NCBI GenBank assembly: GCA_030841195.1
Contig: JAVEDA010000209.1
Location: forward strand, 1 to 12,809
Source: Actinomycetota bacterium
GTDB taxonomy: Bacteria > Actinomycetota > Actinomycetes > JACCUZ01
DNA: 12,809 nt
Reading direction: 5' to 3'
Both the position numbers and the translations under genes were made by a program. The notes under the pieces are model-generated. The model was not told the DNA's origin, ran no database searches, and saw nothing but the letters and a program-made list of their open reading frames with translations. Each line of letters opens with the position of its first letter. Positions within the stretch are counted from its first letter, which is position 1. This document shows positions 1-7,235 of this stretch, in pieces.

Positions 1-1764
1 GGGCTGCGGGTCGTCGCCGGGCTGGGACAGCTCGCCGGTGGTGCTGATGCCGAGGGACTTGGCGACCTGGCGGAGCTGGCCGACCAGGTCCTGCCACTCA
101 CGGATCCGCAGGTAGTGCAGGAACTCGCTGCGGCACAGCCGCCGGAACGCGCTGCCGGACAAGGCCTTCTGCTGCTCCTGCAGGTAGAGCCACAGGTTGC
201 GGTAAGCCAGGAAGTCCGAGCGGTCGTCGGCGAACCGACGGTGCGACTCATCGGCGGCCTGCTGGTGGTCCGGCGGCCGCTCCCGCGGGTCCTGGATCGA
301 CAGCGCCGCGGCGATGACGAGTACGTCGGGGAGCACCCCGTTGCGGTCGGCCTCCAGCACCATCCGGCCCAGCCGCGGGTCGACCGGCAGCCGGGACAGC
401 TGGCGCCCCAACGGGGTGAGCCGCTTGTTCAGGTGGGGCTCGCTCGGGTCGAGGGCGCCGAGCTCCTCGAGCAGCGCGACGCCGTCCTTGACCTGGCGGC
501 GGTCCGGCGGCTCGATGAACGGGAACGCGGCGATGTCGCCGAGGCCGAGGGCGGTCATGGCGAGGATGACCGACGCGAGGTTGGTGCGCAGGATCTCCGG
601 CTCGGTGAACTCCGGCCGGGCCGCGAAGTCTTCCTCGGTGTAGAGCCGGATGCAGATGCCGTCCGAGGTGCGTCCGCACCGCCCGGCCCGCTGGTTGGCG
701 CTGGCCTGGCTGACGGCCTCGATCGGCAGCCGCTGCACCTTCAGCCGGTGGCTGTACCGCGAGACGCGGGCCGTGCCCGGGTCGACCACGTAGCGGATGC
801 CCGGCACGGTCAGCGACGTCTCGGCCACGTTCGTGGCCAGCACCACCCGGCGTACGTCGTGGGGGGCGAACACCTTGTGCTGCTCGGCGGCGGACAGTCG
901 CGCGTAGAGGGGGAGCACGTCGACCGGCTCGCGCTTGCGGGCCAGGTGCGGCCGCAGCGCCTCGGCGGTGTCACGGATCTCCCGCTCGCCGGAGAAGAAC
1001 ACCAGCACGTCTCCAGGTCCCTCGAGCATGAGCTCGTCGACGGCGTCCAACACTGCGCTGGTCTGGTCGCGGTCCTCGTCGGCCGCCTCAGCGTCCGGGT
1101 CGATGACCGGCCGGTAGCGCATCTCCACCGGGTAGGTGCGGCCGGTCACCTCGACGACGGGCGCGTCGCCGAAGTGCTCGGCGAAGCGGGCGGTGTCGAT
1201 GGTCGCGGAGGTGACGACCAGCTTGAGGTCGGGCCGGCGGGGGAGCAGCTGCTTGAGGTAGCCGAGCAGGAAGTCGATGTTGAGGCTCCGCTCGTGCGCC
1301 TCGTCGATGATGATCGTGTCGTAGCGGCGCAGGTCGCGGTCGCGCTGGATCTCGGCCAGCAGGATGCCGTCGGTCATCAGCCGGACCAGGGTGTCGGCGC
1401 CGGCCTTGTCGGTGAACCGCACCGAGTAGCCGACCGCGCCGCCCAGGTCGACGCCGAGCTCCTCGGCGATCCGGTCGGCGACCGTCCGGGCGGCCAGCCG
1501 GCGCGGCTGGGTGTGCCCGATCAGCCCTGCGACGCCACGGCCGAGCTCGAGGCAGATCTTGGGCAGCTGGGTGGTCTTGCCGGACCCGGTCTCGCCCGCG
1601 ACGATCACGACCTGGTGGTCGCGGATCGCGGCGGCGATCTCGTCCCGGCGCTCGGCAACGGGCAGGTCCGGGTAGCTGATCGGCAGCAACGCGGCGCGCC
1701 CGGACTCCCGTCGCGCGGAGCGATCTGGTGAGTCGGTCCTCGAGCGTCGCGCGCGGCCAGCCAT
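1..1764 (-). CDS. hrpA: ATP-dependent DEAH-box RNA helicase, HrpA type (C-terminus missing, runs off left edge)
   Basis: Read on the minus strand from ATG at 1764, an uninterrupted frame of 588 codons reaches the left edge. HrpA-family helicases unwind RNA using ATP in the cytoplasm; actinobacterial members usually exceed 1200 residues, so about half is present. Visible motifs in order: Walker A GETGSGKTT (about residues 57-65), DEAH followed by ERSLNIDFLLGYLK (154-157 for DEAH), motif III SAT (186-188) and motif VI QRAGRCGR (358-365). A helicase-associated region follows, with LYTEEDF, EPEILRTNLASVIL and ALSIQDPRERP. The ATG at 1764 gives a basic 30-residue leader before LPISYPDLPV; a GTG 12 bases upstream is possible, and I see no Shine-Dalgarno sequence for either. 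The gene diverges from the DGPF/ECF42 pair across 138 bp. Family assignment is very secure; the exact start is less so. Confidence 0.95.
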   Translation of the reverse strand, partial: MAGRARRSRTDSPDRSARRESGRAALLPISYPDLPVAERRDEIAAAIRDHQVVIVAGETGSGKTTQLPKICLELGRGVAGLIGHTQPRRLAARTVADRIAEELGVDLGGAVGYSVRFTDKAGADTLVRLMTDGILLAEIQRDRDLRRYDTIIIDEAHERSLNIDFLLGYLKQLLPRRPDLKLVVTSATIDTARFAEHFGDAPVVEVTGRTYPVEMRYRPVIDPDAEAADEDRDQTSAVLDAVDELMLEGPGDVLVFFSGEREIRDTAEALRPHLARKREPVDVLPLYARLSAAEQHKVFAPHDVRRVVLATNVAETSLTVPGIRYVVDPGTARVSRYSHRLKVQRLPIEAVSQASANQRAGRCGRTSDGICIRLYTEEDFAARPEFTEPEILRTNLASVILAMTALGLGDIAAFPFIEPPDRRQVKDGVALLEELGALDPSEPHLNKRLTPLGRQLSRLPVDPRLGRMVLEADRNGVLPDVLVIAAALSIQDPRERPPDHQQAADESHRRFADDRSDFLAYRNLWLYLQEQQKALSGSAFRRLCRSEFLHYLRIREWQDLVGQLRQVAKSLGISTTGELSQPGDDPQP

Positions 1765-1796
1765 CCGGCGAACCACTGTAGGTGGTCTGGTTGCCA

Positions 1797-1812
1797 GTTG
1801 GCTGGTTGGCTG
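1797..1812. repeat. Tandem 8-bp direct repeat GTTGGCTG x2
   Basis: GTTGGCTG occurs twice head-to-tail (1797-1804, 1805-1812), preceded by a related GTTGCCA at 1790-1796. The block lies in the divergent hrpA/DGPF intergenic region, ending three bases before the putative -35 of the DGPF-ECF42 promoter. It could be an operator, but nothing in the sequence proves binding. Confidence 0.5.
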
Positions 1813-1815
1813 TTC

Positions 1816-1842
1816 TGTCGATGTAGTGCTGCGCCGTTCGTC
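1816..1842 (+). promoter_or_regulatory. Candidate ECF42-dependent (autoregulatory) promoter
   Basis: TGTCGA (1816-1821) is followed after 17 bp by CGTC (1839-1842), about 60 bp before the DGPF start. Published work on ECF42 sigma factors in Streptomyces, as I recall it, reports a -35 TGTCGA and a -10 CGA/TC, with the sigma factor driving its own DGPF neighbours. Motif, spacing and position all fit; autoregulation is inferred. Confidence 0.6.
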
Positions 1843-1902
1843 GGGGGAGTGTCAGAGTCACCTGAGTCCGGCCCTCCGGGGGCCGGGGGAGGAGCAGCAC
1901 CC

Positions 1903-2250
1903 ATGAGCGAGTACCTCATCCTGATCTACGGCGACGAGCAGGCCTACGCGGCGGCGGACGACGCGTTCGCGCAGCAGCTGATGGAGGCCCACAACCGGTT
2001 CTCCGAGCAGGTCGCCGAGCAGGGCGCCAAGATGGTCGGCGGCAACGCGCTGCAGAACACCGGCACGGCCACCAGCGTGCGCGGCGTCGTCGTCACCGAC
2101 GGTCCGTTCGCCGAGACCAAGGAGGCGCTCGGTGGCTACTACCTGATCGAGGCGAACGATCTCGACCACGCGCTGGCGATCGCCAAGCTCTGCCCGGCAC
2201 CGTTCGGGGGCGTCGAGGTCCGGCCGATCCTGGACTTCCCGGAGGGGTGA
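1903..2250 (+). CDS. YCII-related (DGPF) protein, partner of the ECF42 sigma factor
   Basis: A 115-residue YCII-fold protein of the DGPF subgroup. The start MSEYLILIYGDE and the hallmark VVTDGPFAETKEALGGYYLIEA (about residues 65-86; DGPF is the signature) are clear, as is the C-terminal EVRPILDFPEG. DGPF proteins are small ferredoxin-like-fold cytoplasmic proteins of unknown activity, repeatedly encoded beside ECF42 sigma factors and reported among their targets. The ATG at 1903 is chosen over the longer frame because a purine-rich ribosome site (GGGGGAGGAG) lies just before it and the family begins here. Its stop overlaps the sigma factor's GTG (GTGA at 2247-2250), so translation is probably coupled. 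A candidate ECF42 promoter sits at 1816-1842. Confidence 0.92.
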   Translation: MSEYLILIYGDEQAYAAADDAFAQQLMEAHNRFSEQVAEQGAKMVGGNALQNTGTATSVRGVVVTDGPFAETKEALGGYYLIEANDLDHALAIAKLCPAPFGGVEVRPILDFPEG

Positions 2251-3512
2251 CTGCGGCCGACCGACCTGCGGACGTCGAGGCTGCGGTCGCCGACGCGCAC
2301 CGTCGCGAGTGGGGCTTCGTGCTCGCCGCGACGGTGCGGGTCGCCGGCAGCGTGGACCTCGCTGAGGAGTGCGTCCAGGACGCCTATGGCGCGGCGCTGG
2401 ACACCTGGCGCCGCCAGGGCGTGCCGCGGTCGCCGGGGGCCTGGCTCACCACGACCGCCCGGCGCCGGGCGCTGGACGTGCTGCGGCGGGAGCAGACGCT
2501 GCGGCGCAAGCTCCCGCTGCTCGCCGAGCCGGGGGTGACGGCCGGCGCGGACGAGGCGATGGTCGACCGGGAGGACGAGGTGATCACCGACGAGCGGCTC
2601 CGGCTGGTGTTCACCTGCTGCCACCCGGCCCTGGCCCGCGAGGCGCAGGTCGCGCTGACGCTGCGGCTGCTGTGCGGCCTGACGACGGCCGAGATCGCGG
2701 CCGCGTTCCTGGTGCCCGAACCGACCATGGCGGCCAGGGTGACCCGGGCCAAGAAGAAGATCGCGGCCGCGCACATCCCCTACCGGGTGCCGGGCAGCAC
2801 CGAGCTCCCGGACCGGCTGGACGCGGTGCTCACCGTGTTGCACCTGGTGTTCACGACCGGGCATGCGGCGCCCGGTGGTGCCGACCTGGTGCGCGCAGAC
2901 CTGGTGGCCCGCGCCCTCGACCTGGGCCGGGTCCTGCACGCGCTGATGTCCGACGAGCCGGAGGTCCGCGGCCTGCTGGCGTTGATGCTGCTCACCGACT
3001 CCCGCCGGGACACCCGGGTGGACGCGTCTGGCCGCCTCGTCCTGCTGGCCGACCAGGACCGGGACCGCTGGGACCGGGCGCAGGTGCTCGAGGGGCTTGC
3101 CCTCGTCCGCGACCTGCACCACAGCCGGGTCGGCCGGTTCGGCCTGCAGGCGGCCATCGCCGCGGAGCACGCGGTCGCCCCGTCGTACCCGGAGACCAGG
3201 TGGGGCCGGGTCGTCGCGCTCTACGACGCGTTGCTGCGCGAGTGGCCGTCGCCGGTCGTCGAGCTCAACCGGGCGGTCGCGCTGGCCGAGGTCGCCGGCC
3301 CGGAGGCCGCCCTCGCGGAGGTGGACCGGCTGGCCGCTGACGGCCGGCTCGCGGGCTACCGGTACCTGCCCGCGACCCGGGCCGACCTGCTGCGCCGGCT
3401 GGGTCGCAGCGCCGAGGCGGCCACGGCGTACGACGAGGCGCTGGCGCTGACGGACAACGAGGCCGAGCGGGCGTTCCTCACCAGCCGCCGGGACGAGGCC
3501 CGCCGGATCTGA
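2247..3512 (+). CDS. ECF42-group RNA polymerase sigma factor with C-terminal TPR-like extension
   Basis: A 421-residue sigma-70-family factor, about twice the length of an ordinary ECF sigma. Region 2 spans roughly residues 12-85 (LAEECVQDAYGAALDTWRR, then GAWLTTTARRRALDVLRRE). Region 4 spans about 118-175 (RLVFTCCHPAL, then LTTAEIAAAFLVPEPTMAAR). From about 183 comes the long alpha-helical extension typical of ECF42 (VLTVLHLVFTTGH, ELNRAVALAEV, and a TPR-like helical pair near 370-405). In this group the extension is reported to replace an anti-sigma factor as the control element, and no anti-sigma gene is present here. The start is GTG at 2247, overlapping the DGPF stop, with GGAGG immediately upstream. 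It ends 12 bp from the convergent VOC gene. The signal sensed is unknown. Confidence 0.93.
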   Translation: MTAADRPADVEAAVADAHRREWGFVLAATVRVAGSVDLAEECVQDAYGAALDTWRRQGVPRSPGAWLTTTARRRALDVLRREQTLRRKLPLLAEPGVTAGADEAMVDREDEVITDERLRLVFTCCHPALAREAQVALTLRLLCGLTTAEIAAAFLVPEPTMAARVTRAKKKIAAAHIPYRVPGSTELPDRLDAVLTVLHLVFTTGHAAPGGADLVRADLVARALDLGRVLHALMSDEPEVRGLLALMLLTDSRRDTRVDASGRLVLLADQDRDRWDRAQVLEGLALVRDLHHSRVGRFGLQAAIAAEHAVAPSYPETRWGRVVALYDALLREWPSPVVELNRAVALAEVAGPEAALAEVDRLAADGRLAGYRYLPATRADLLRRLGRSAEAATAYDEALALTDNEAERAFLTSRRDEARRI

Positions 3513-3524
3513 GCCGCTCGCCGG

Positions 3525-4001
3525 TCAGCCCCCGTCGGCCGCCTTCTCCAGGGCCGCGACGTCGATCTTGGTCATCTTCAGCATCGACGCCATCGCGCGC
3601 TGGGCCCGCTCCGGGTCCGGGTCGCTGAGCAGCCTCGGCAGGGCGGTGGGGACGACCTGCCAGGACAGGCCGAACCGGTCCTTGATCCAGCCGCACGCGA
3701 CCTCGGACCCGCCGCCCTCGAGCAGGCGCGCCCACAGACGGTCGACCTCCTCCTGGTCCTCGCAGCTGACCGAGAAGGAGACGGCCTCGGTGAACGGGAA
3801 CTCCGGGCCGCCGTTGAGCGCCATGTACTCCTGGCCCTCGAGCACGAACGACACGGTCATCACCGTGCCCGCCGGGCGCGGCCCGGCCTCGCCGTAGTGG
3901 GTGACCTCCAGGATCTTCGCGTCACCGAACAGCGAGACGTAGAACTCAGCGGCTTCCTCGCCCTCGGTGTCGAACCAGAGGCACGGGGTGATCTTCTGCA
4001 T
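3525..4001 (-). CDS. VOC-fold protein of the PhnB / 3-demethylubiquinone methyltransferase-like family
   Basis: 158 residues opening ITPCLWFDTEGEEAAEFYVS, the family signature of PhnB-like members of the vicinal-oxygen-chelate (glyoxalase/bleomycin-resistance) superfamily. Further conserved segments are LNGGPEFPFTEAVSFSVSC (about 63-81), WARLLEGGG and CGWIKDRFGLSWQVVP (about 103-118). The name with methyltransferase in it is historical; no methyltransferase motif is visible and the substrate is unknown. A ribosome site (GGGAGGA) precedes the ATG at 4001. The gene converges on the ECF42 gene. PhnB-like proteins are common companions of ECF42/DGPF loci, so a shared regulon is plausible, but I found no TGTCGA-N17-CGWC match upstream of this gene. 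Confidence 0.9.
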   Translation of the reverse strand: MQKITPCLWFDTEGEEAAEFYVSLFGDAKILEVTHYGEAGPRPAGTVMTVSFVLEGQEYMALNGGPEFPFTEAVSFSVSCEDQEEVDRLWARLLEGGGSEVACGWIKDRFGLSWQVVPTALPRLLSDPDPERAQRAMASMLKMTKIDVAALEKAADGG

Positions 4002-4060
4002 GGCGGTTCCTCCCGTCGATGGGCTGTGTCACCCCGTCTGACCACTGCCGGCTCGGAAAG

Positions 4061-4510
4061 TCATCGGTGCCGCAACGCCCCCGGGCGGCGGGGAAGCAGC
4101 GCGACCAGCGCCGCGGTGAAGACCGCGGCCGAGGCGAGCTCCACCGTGAACCGGTGCACCTCCTCGTCCTGGATCCGCGCGTGCGCCGCGTCGAACCAGC
4201 GCGGGAACGGCGACCGGCCGAAGAACTGCCGGCCGGGCTTGTCCAGGTCGGGCAGGCAGGCCCCGAAGATGCCGGCGAGCACGGGCAGCCGCCGGTCCGG
4301 CGGGGTGGCCCGGGCAATGGCGGCGATGGCGGCCAGGCCGAGCAAGCCGTCCGGGACGGCCACCATGAGCAGGTGCTCGTCGTCGACCCCGAAGTGCGGC
4401 AGCCCGTCGAGCACGAAGTGCGACAGGAAGCCCAGGGTGGCGGCCTGGCCCACGTCCGGGGCGACCGCGCCCAGCACTGCACCCGACAGGACGTGGTTGG
4501 TGATCAGCAC
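4061..4510 (-). CDS. Small integral membrane protein with conserved His/Asp, resembling DUF457/YdjM-like metal-dependent hydrolases
   Basis: 149 residues from a GTG at 4510. The protein begins MLITNHVLSGAVLGAV and has hydrophobic stretches near residues 5-33, 48-68, 77-87 and 122-139, suggesting about four membrane passes. Acidic and histidine residues occur at H6, H31, D35 and H39 (SHFVLDGLPH), D88 and D90 (LPDLD), H110 and H119. This layout recalls YdjM/DUF457 membrane-bound putative metal-dependent hydrolases, though the match is from memory and moderate. It begins 18 bp after the stop of the secreted nuclease gene and is probably co-transcribed with it. No strong ribosome site is visible, so coupling is likely. 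Activity is unknown. Confidence 0.65.
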   Translation of the reverse strand: MLITNHVLSGAVLGAVAPDVGQAATLGFLSHFVLDGLPHFGVDDEHLLMVAVPDGLLGLAAIAAIARATPPDRRLPVLAGIFGACLPDLDKPGRQFFGRSPFPRWFDAAHARIQDEEVHRFTVELASAAVFTAALVALLPRRPGALRHR

Positions 4511-4528
4511 TCGTCGAGAGTGCCAGAG

Positions 4529-5503
4529 TCAGCAGGCCGCGCGGCAGGGGTACATGTACCAGGCGCGCAGGTCGCCCTGCGGGTCGAACATCCAGGCGCC
4601 GTCACCGAGCCACTTCGCGCCACCCGTGACGTTGGCGAAGATGGGCTCGTCCAGGCCCCAGTAGTAGGTGCCGTCCTGGTCGGTGCCGTGCCCGATCCGG
4701 AGCCGGACCCGTTCCCCGGGCCCGACCTGGGCACCGGCCGGGAACACGTAGCCGTGCGCCTTGGTGCCCCGGTACGCCGCGTCGCGGACCCACCAGCCGG
4801 CGAGCGACACGACGTTCGCCCCCGTGTTGACGATGTCCACCCACTCGCCGTTGACGTTGGCGCTGTCGTTGCCGTCGGCGTCCCAGTTGACGGTGACGTC
4901 GAGCGTGTCGTCCTGCGAGGGGCCGACCCCGCAGTAGGTCGGCGCGCCCCAGAAGCCGACGTGGTTGGCCGCCGCGGCCTGGGCCCGGCGGGAGTAGTCC
5001 AGGTTCTTGCCGTACTCGTCGGGCAGCAGGTCGGGCAGCACCAGACCGGAGTCGAGCTGCATGGCCCCGGTGTCGGTCCAGATGCCGTTGACCTTGATGG
5101 CCACGTAGCGCTGCAGGCGCCGGTTGTTGCTCGAGTAGCTGTCCGCATGCCGCGCGGTGAGCTGGACCCGCTTGCCGAACAGGATGCGGTGCAGGTTCTT
5201 GGCGGCGGTGACGCCCCAGCACTCTCCGCGGAGCTTGGACAGCGTGTGGCTGTAGACGGACAGCTCCATGGCCTGGATGCCGATGTAGCGGATCCGCACC
5301 GGCCGGCTGGTGCCGTCACCGGCCACGTCGACGTCGATGGTGTCCCCGTCGTCGACGAACACGACCTTGCCGTACTGCACCGCGGAGGACGCGTGCGCCG
5401 GCCCGGCCACCGACACGAGCATCGGTGCCACCAGGCCGAGGGCAGCGGTGACAGCGGCGGTCGTCAGGCGTAGCCGGCCGGTGGCGCGGGGGCGGTTCGT
5501 CAT
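4529..5503 (-). CDS. Secreted SNase-like nuclease with C-terminal lamin-tail domain
   Basis: 324 residues with a clear Sec signal peptide: basic start MTNRPRATGRLR, hydrophobic core about 14-33, likely cleavage after AHA (residue 38). Residues about 44-185 resemble staphylococcal-nuclease (TNase) domains: KVVFVDDGDTIDV (DGDT 52-55), then VRIRYIGIQAMEL (R72 and E80 fit the catalytic Arg/Glu spacing) and NNRRLQRYVAIKVNG (a third catalytic Arg candidate at 128-129). Residues about 197-315 form a lamin-tail domain (GEWVDIVNTG, LAGWWVRD, GYVFPAGAQVGPGERV). Q77 stands where the Ca2+-binding Asp usually is, which may mark a subfamily or weakened nuclease activity. Four cysteines in the mature chain (95, 191, 320, 324) could form disulfides. 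It is probably an extracellular or wall-associated nuclease that scavenges nucleic acid. Confidence 0.85.
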   Translation of the reverse strand: MTNRPRATGRLRLTTAAVTAALGLVAPMLVSVAGPAHASSAVQYGKVVFVDDGDTIDVDVAGDGTSRPVRIRYIGIQAMELSVYSHTLSKLRGECWGVTAAKNLHRILFGKRVQLTARHADSYSSNNRRLQRYVAIKVNGIWTDTGAMQLDSGLVLPDLLPDEYGKNLDYSRRAQAAAANHVGFWGAPTYCGVGPSQDDTLDVTVNWDADGNDSANVNGEWVDIVNTGANVVSLAGWWVRDAAYRGTKAHGYVFPAGAQVGPGERVRLRIGHGTDQDGTYYWGLDEPIFANVTGGAKWLGDGAWMFDPQGDLRAWYMYPCRAAC

Positions 5504-5532
5504 CGTTTGCGGTGCTCCGTGCTGGTCGCAGT

Positions 5533-5544
5533 GTGAGTCCTCAC
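5533..5544. promoter_or_regulatory. Short perfect dyad GTGAG-TC-CTCAC upstream of the nuclease gene
   Basis: A 5+5 bp palindrome with a 2-bp centre lies about 30-41 bp upstream of the nuclease start, in the 121-bp gap after the CDF gene. It could be an operator half-site pair. Chance occurrence is quite possible. Confidence 0.25.
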
Positions 5545-5624
5545 CTTGACGATCGGACGGTCACGCGTCGGTCTTGAGCACACCAAGCGACGGTCTAGCG
5601 CCTTGAGCGGCCGGCGTCGTGCTC

Positions 5625-6680
5625 TTACGCGTCCAGACCGGGCTCCCGGTGGTGGCCGGTGAGGTCGTGCACGTGCCCGGCCGGGTCGGCGTGCACCAGC
5701 GCGGCGTGCAGCCGCGGCACGTCGTGCAGCAGCCGGTGCTCGGCCTCCTCCGCGATGCGGTGCGCCTGCACGACCGTCAGGTGGTCGTCGACGACGATCT
5801 CGAGCTCGGCCCGGAGCCGGTGCCCGATCCAGCGCAGCCGCACGTCCCCGACGTCCTGCACCCCCTCGGTACGCCGGGCGACGGACTCGACCAGGTCGAC
5901 GAGGGCCGGGTCGACCGCGTCCATCAGCCGCCGGTACACGTCGCGAGCGGCGTCGCGGAGCACGGACAGCACGGCCAGGGTGATCACCAGCCCGATGATC
6001 GCGTCGGCCCGCGGGAAACCCGCCCAGGCCGCCGCCGCGCTCAGCACGACCCCGAGCGAGGTGAAGCCGTCGGTCCGCGCGTGCAGGCCGTCGGCCACCA
6101 GCGCGGCCGAGCCGATCTGCCGGCCGACCGTGATCCGGTACCTCGCGACCAGCTCGTTCCCGAGGAAGCCGATCACCCCGGCCAGGGCCACCAGCCCGAG
6201 GTGATCGATGTCGTGCGGGTCGGCGAGCCGGCGGACCGCCTCGTATGCGGCGAGAACGGCCGACGCCGCGATGACCAGGACCACGACGATGCCGGCCAGG
6301 TCCTCGGCCCGGCCGTAGCCGTAGGTGTAGCGACGGGTCGCGGCCCGGCGGCCGAGGGTGAACGCCACCGCGATGGGGACCGCGGTCAGCGCGTCGGCCG
6401 CGTTGTGGATCGTGTCGACCAGCAGCGCCACCGAGCCGCTGACCAGGAACACCAGCGCCTGCAGGGCCGCGGTGACGGTGAGCCCGACGAAGGAGAGCAG
6501 CAAGGCCCGGATGCCGCGGCGGCTGGTCTCCAGCTCCGAGTCCATCGCCACCGCCGCGTCGTGCGAGTGCGGCGAGACCAGGTGCCGCAACCGGCCGACC
6601 AGCCCGCCTGCGGCCTCGTGCGCGTGCCCATGGTCGTGGTCGTGCTCGTCCTCGTGGTGCTCGTGCCCGTGGTCGCTCAC
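5625..6680 (-). CDS. Cation diffusion facilitator (CDF) transporter, probably Zn2+ efflux
   Basis: 351 residues from GTG at 6680. A histidine-rich cytoplasmic N-terminus (HGHEHHEDEHDHDHGHAHE, residues 4-22) precedes six predicted membrane helices spread over about residues 57-250. The two HxxxD metal-binding motifs typical of zinc CDFs are visible: H92-N-A-A-D96 in helix 2 and H200-A-R-T-D204 in helix 5. The C-terminal cytoplasmic ferredoxin-like domain follows (GDVRLRWIGHRLRAELEIVVDDHLTV, then several histidines). CDFs export divalent cations in exchange for protons. The upstream extension of the frame lacks His-rich character, so the GTG overlapping the DinB-gene stop (GTGA, 6677-6680) is preferred. 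Coupling to that gene is likely. Confidence 0.93.
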   Translation of the reverse strand: MSDHGHEHHEDEHDHDHGHAHEAAGGLVGRLRHLVSPHSHDAAVAMDSELETSRRGIRALLLSFVGLTVTAALQALVFLVSGSVALLVDTIHNAADALTAVPIAVAFTLGRRAATRRYTYGYGRAEDLAGIVVVLVIAASAVLAAYEAVRRLADPHDIDHLGLVALAGVIGFLGNELVARYRITVGRQIGSAALVADGLHARTDGFTSLGVVLSAAAAWAGFPRADAIIGLVITLAVLSVLRDAARDVYRRLMDAVDPALVDLVESVARRTEGVQDVGDVRLRWIGHRLRAELEIVVDDHLTVVQAHRIAEEAEHRLLHDVPRLHAALVHADPAGHVHDLTGHHREPGLDA

Positions 6681-7216
6681 GGGGCCGCGGCGCCGACGTC
6701 GCGCAGGTGGTGGGTCCAGTCGTGCACGAAGTAGCGCCCCAGCGACTCGACCGTGAACACCGCTCCGTCGCCGCGGCGCCCGGTGCGGGCCCACTCGTCA
6801 CCCGTCACGGCGTCGAACCGCGCGGCCGACGCGGCCGCGGCCTCGGACAGCTCGCCGGACACTGTGGCGGGGTCCTGCTCGGCGTACCGTCCGGAGACCG
6901 CCGTGGCGTCCTGGTCCCAGTTCTCGAACAGCGGGTCGTCCTCGGCCAGCATGAGCGCGGCCCTCGCCTCGAAGACGCGGTGCACGTCGACGACGTGGCA
7001 GGCGTACTCCAGCGGCGACCACACGCCGGGAGCCGGACGGGTGGCGACGTCCGGACGGCCGAGCACCTGCTGCCAGACGGCCGTGTTGGCCCGCACCAGG
7101 TCGCCGATCTCCGGCCCGGCCACGGTGTGGCTGTCGAAGCCGCACTCCGGGCACGGCTGCTCCAGCACCCAGGTCCAGTCCTTGGTGTCGGGGGTGATCT
7201 CCGGGTTCTCCTGCAT
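6677..7216 (-). CDS. DinB-family (DinB_2 / mycothiol-dependent-type) protein
   Basis: 179 residues with the DinB four-helix-bundle pattern. Three histidines likely form the metal site: H74 in the segment SPLEYACHVVDVH, and H165 and H169 in HDWTHHLRD near the C-terminus. An N-terminal PCPECGFD (21-28) is common in actinobacterial relatives and may bind a metal or act as a redox cysteine pair. Family members include thiol-dependent (mycothiol/bacillithiol) transferases, so a thiol-transfer or detoxification role is possible; the substrate is unknown. The stop overlaps the CDF start by 4 bp, which suggests a two-gene operon linking this protein to zinc export. The ATG at 7216 has no Shine-Dalgarno sequence and a possible -10 8 bp upstream, so the message may be leaderless. 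Confidence 0.88.
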   Translation of the reverse strand: MQENPEITPDTKDWTWVLEQPCPECGFDSHTVAGPEIGDLVRANTAVWQQVLGRPDVATRPAPGVWSPLEYACHVVDVHRVFEARAALMLAEDDPLFENWDQDATAVSGRYAEQDPATVSGELSEAAAASAARFDAVTGDEWARTGRRGDGAVFTVESLGRYFVHDWTHHLRDVGAAAP

Positions 7217-7224
7217 GGTCGGGC

Positions 7225-7230
7225 ACGATA
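7225..7230 (-). promoter_or_regulatory. Possible -10 element (TATCGT) for a leaderless DinB-CDF message
   Basis: On the minus strand TATCGT is followed by 8 nt and then the ATG at 7216. That is the spacing expected when transcription begins at or next to the start codon. No ribosome site is visible. This is a weak six-base match. Confidence 0.3.
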
Positions 7231-7235
7231 CGACG

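Noticed and set aside
115..1731. Long plus-strand open frame opposite the helicase
   Set aside because: It is antisense to an unmistakable HrpA reading frame with intact motifs, and its translation is low-complexity (Val/Gly/Asp/Arg/Leu) with no family resemblance. It is a GC-skewed shadow.
1717..1731. Ninth array-like core (GGAGCGATCT) near the hrpA start
   Set aside because: It is inside coding sequence, has only a weak 4-bp stem with a wobble, lacks the full GAGCRATCG word, and is far from the array.
3513..3524. Terminator between the convergent ECF42 and VOC genes
   Set aside because: Only 12 bp separate the stops and no convincing inverted repeat spans them.
4002..4060. ECF42-type promoter upstream of the VOC gene
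   Set aside because: GTCG at 4015-4018 could be the complement of a -10, but the sequence 17-18 bp away (complement TCAGAC) does not resemble TGTCGA.
5500..6801. 433-residue minus-strand frame across the CDF gene
   Set aside because: It is an Arg/Pro/Gly-rich out-of-frame reading of the CDF gene, which has intact HxxxD motifs in the other frame.
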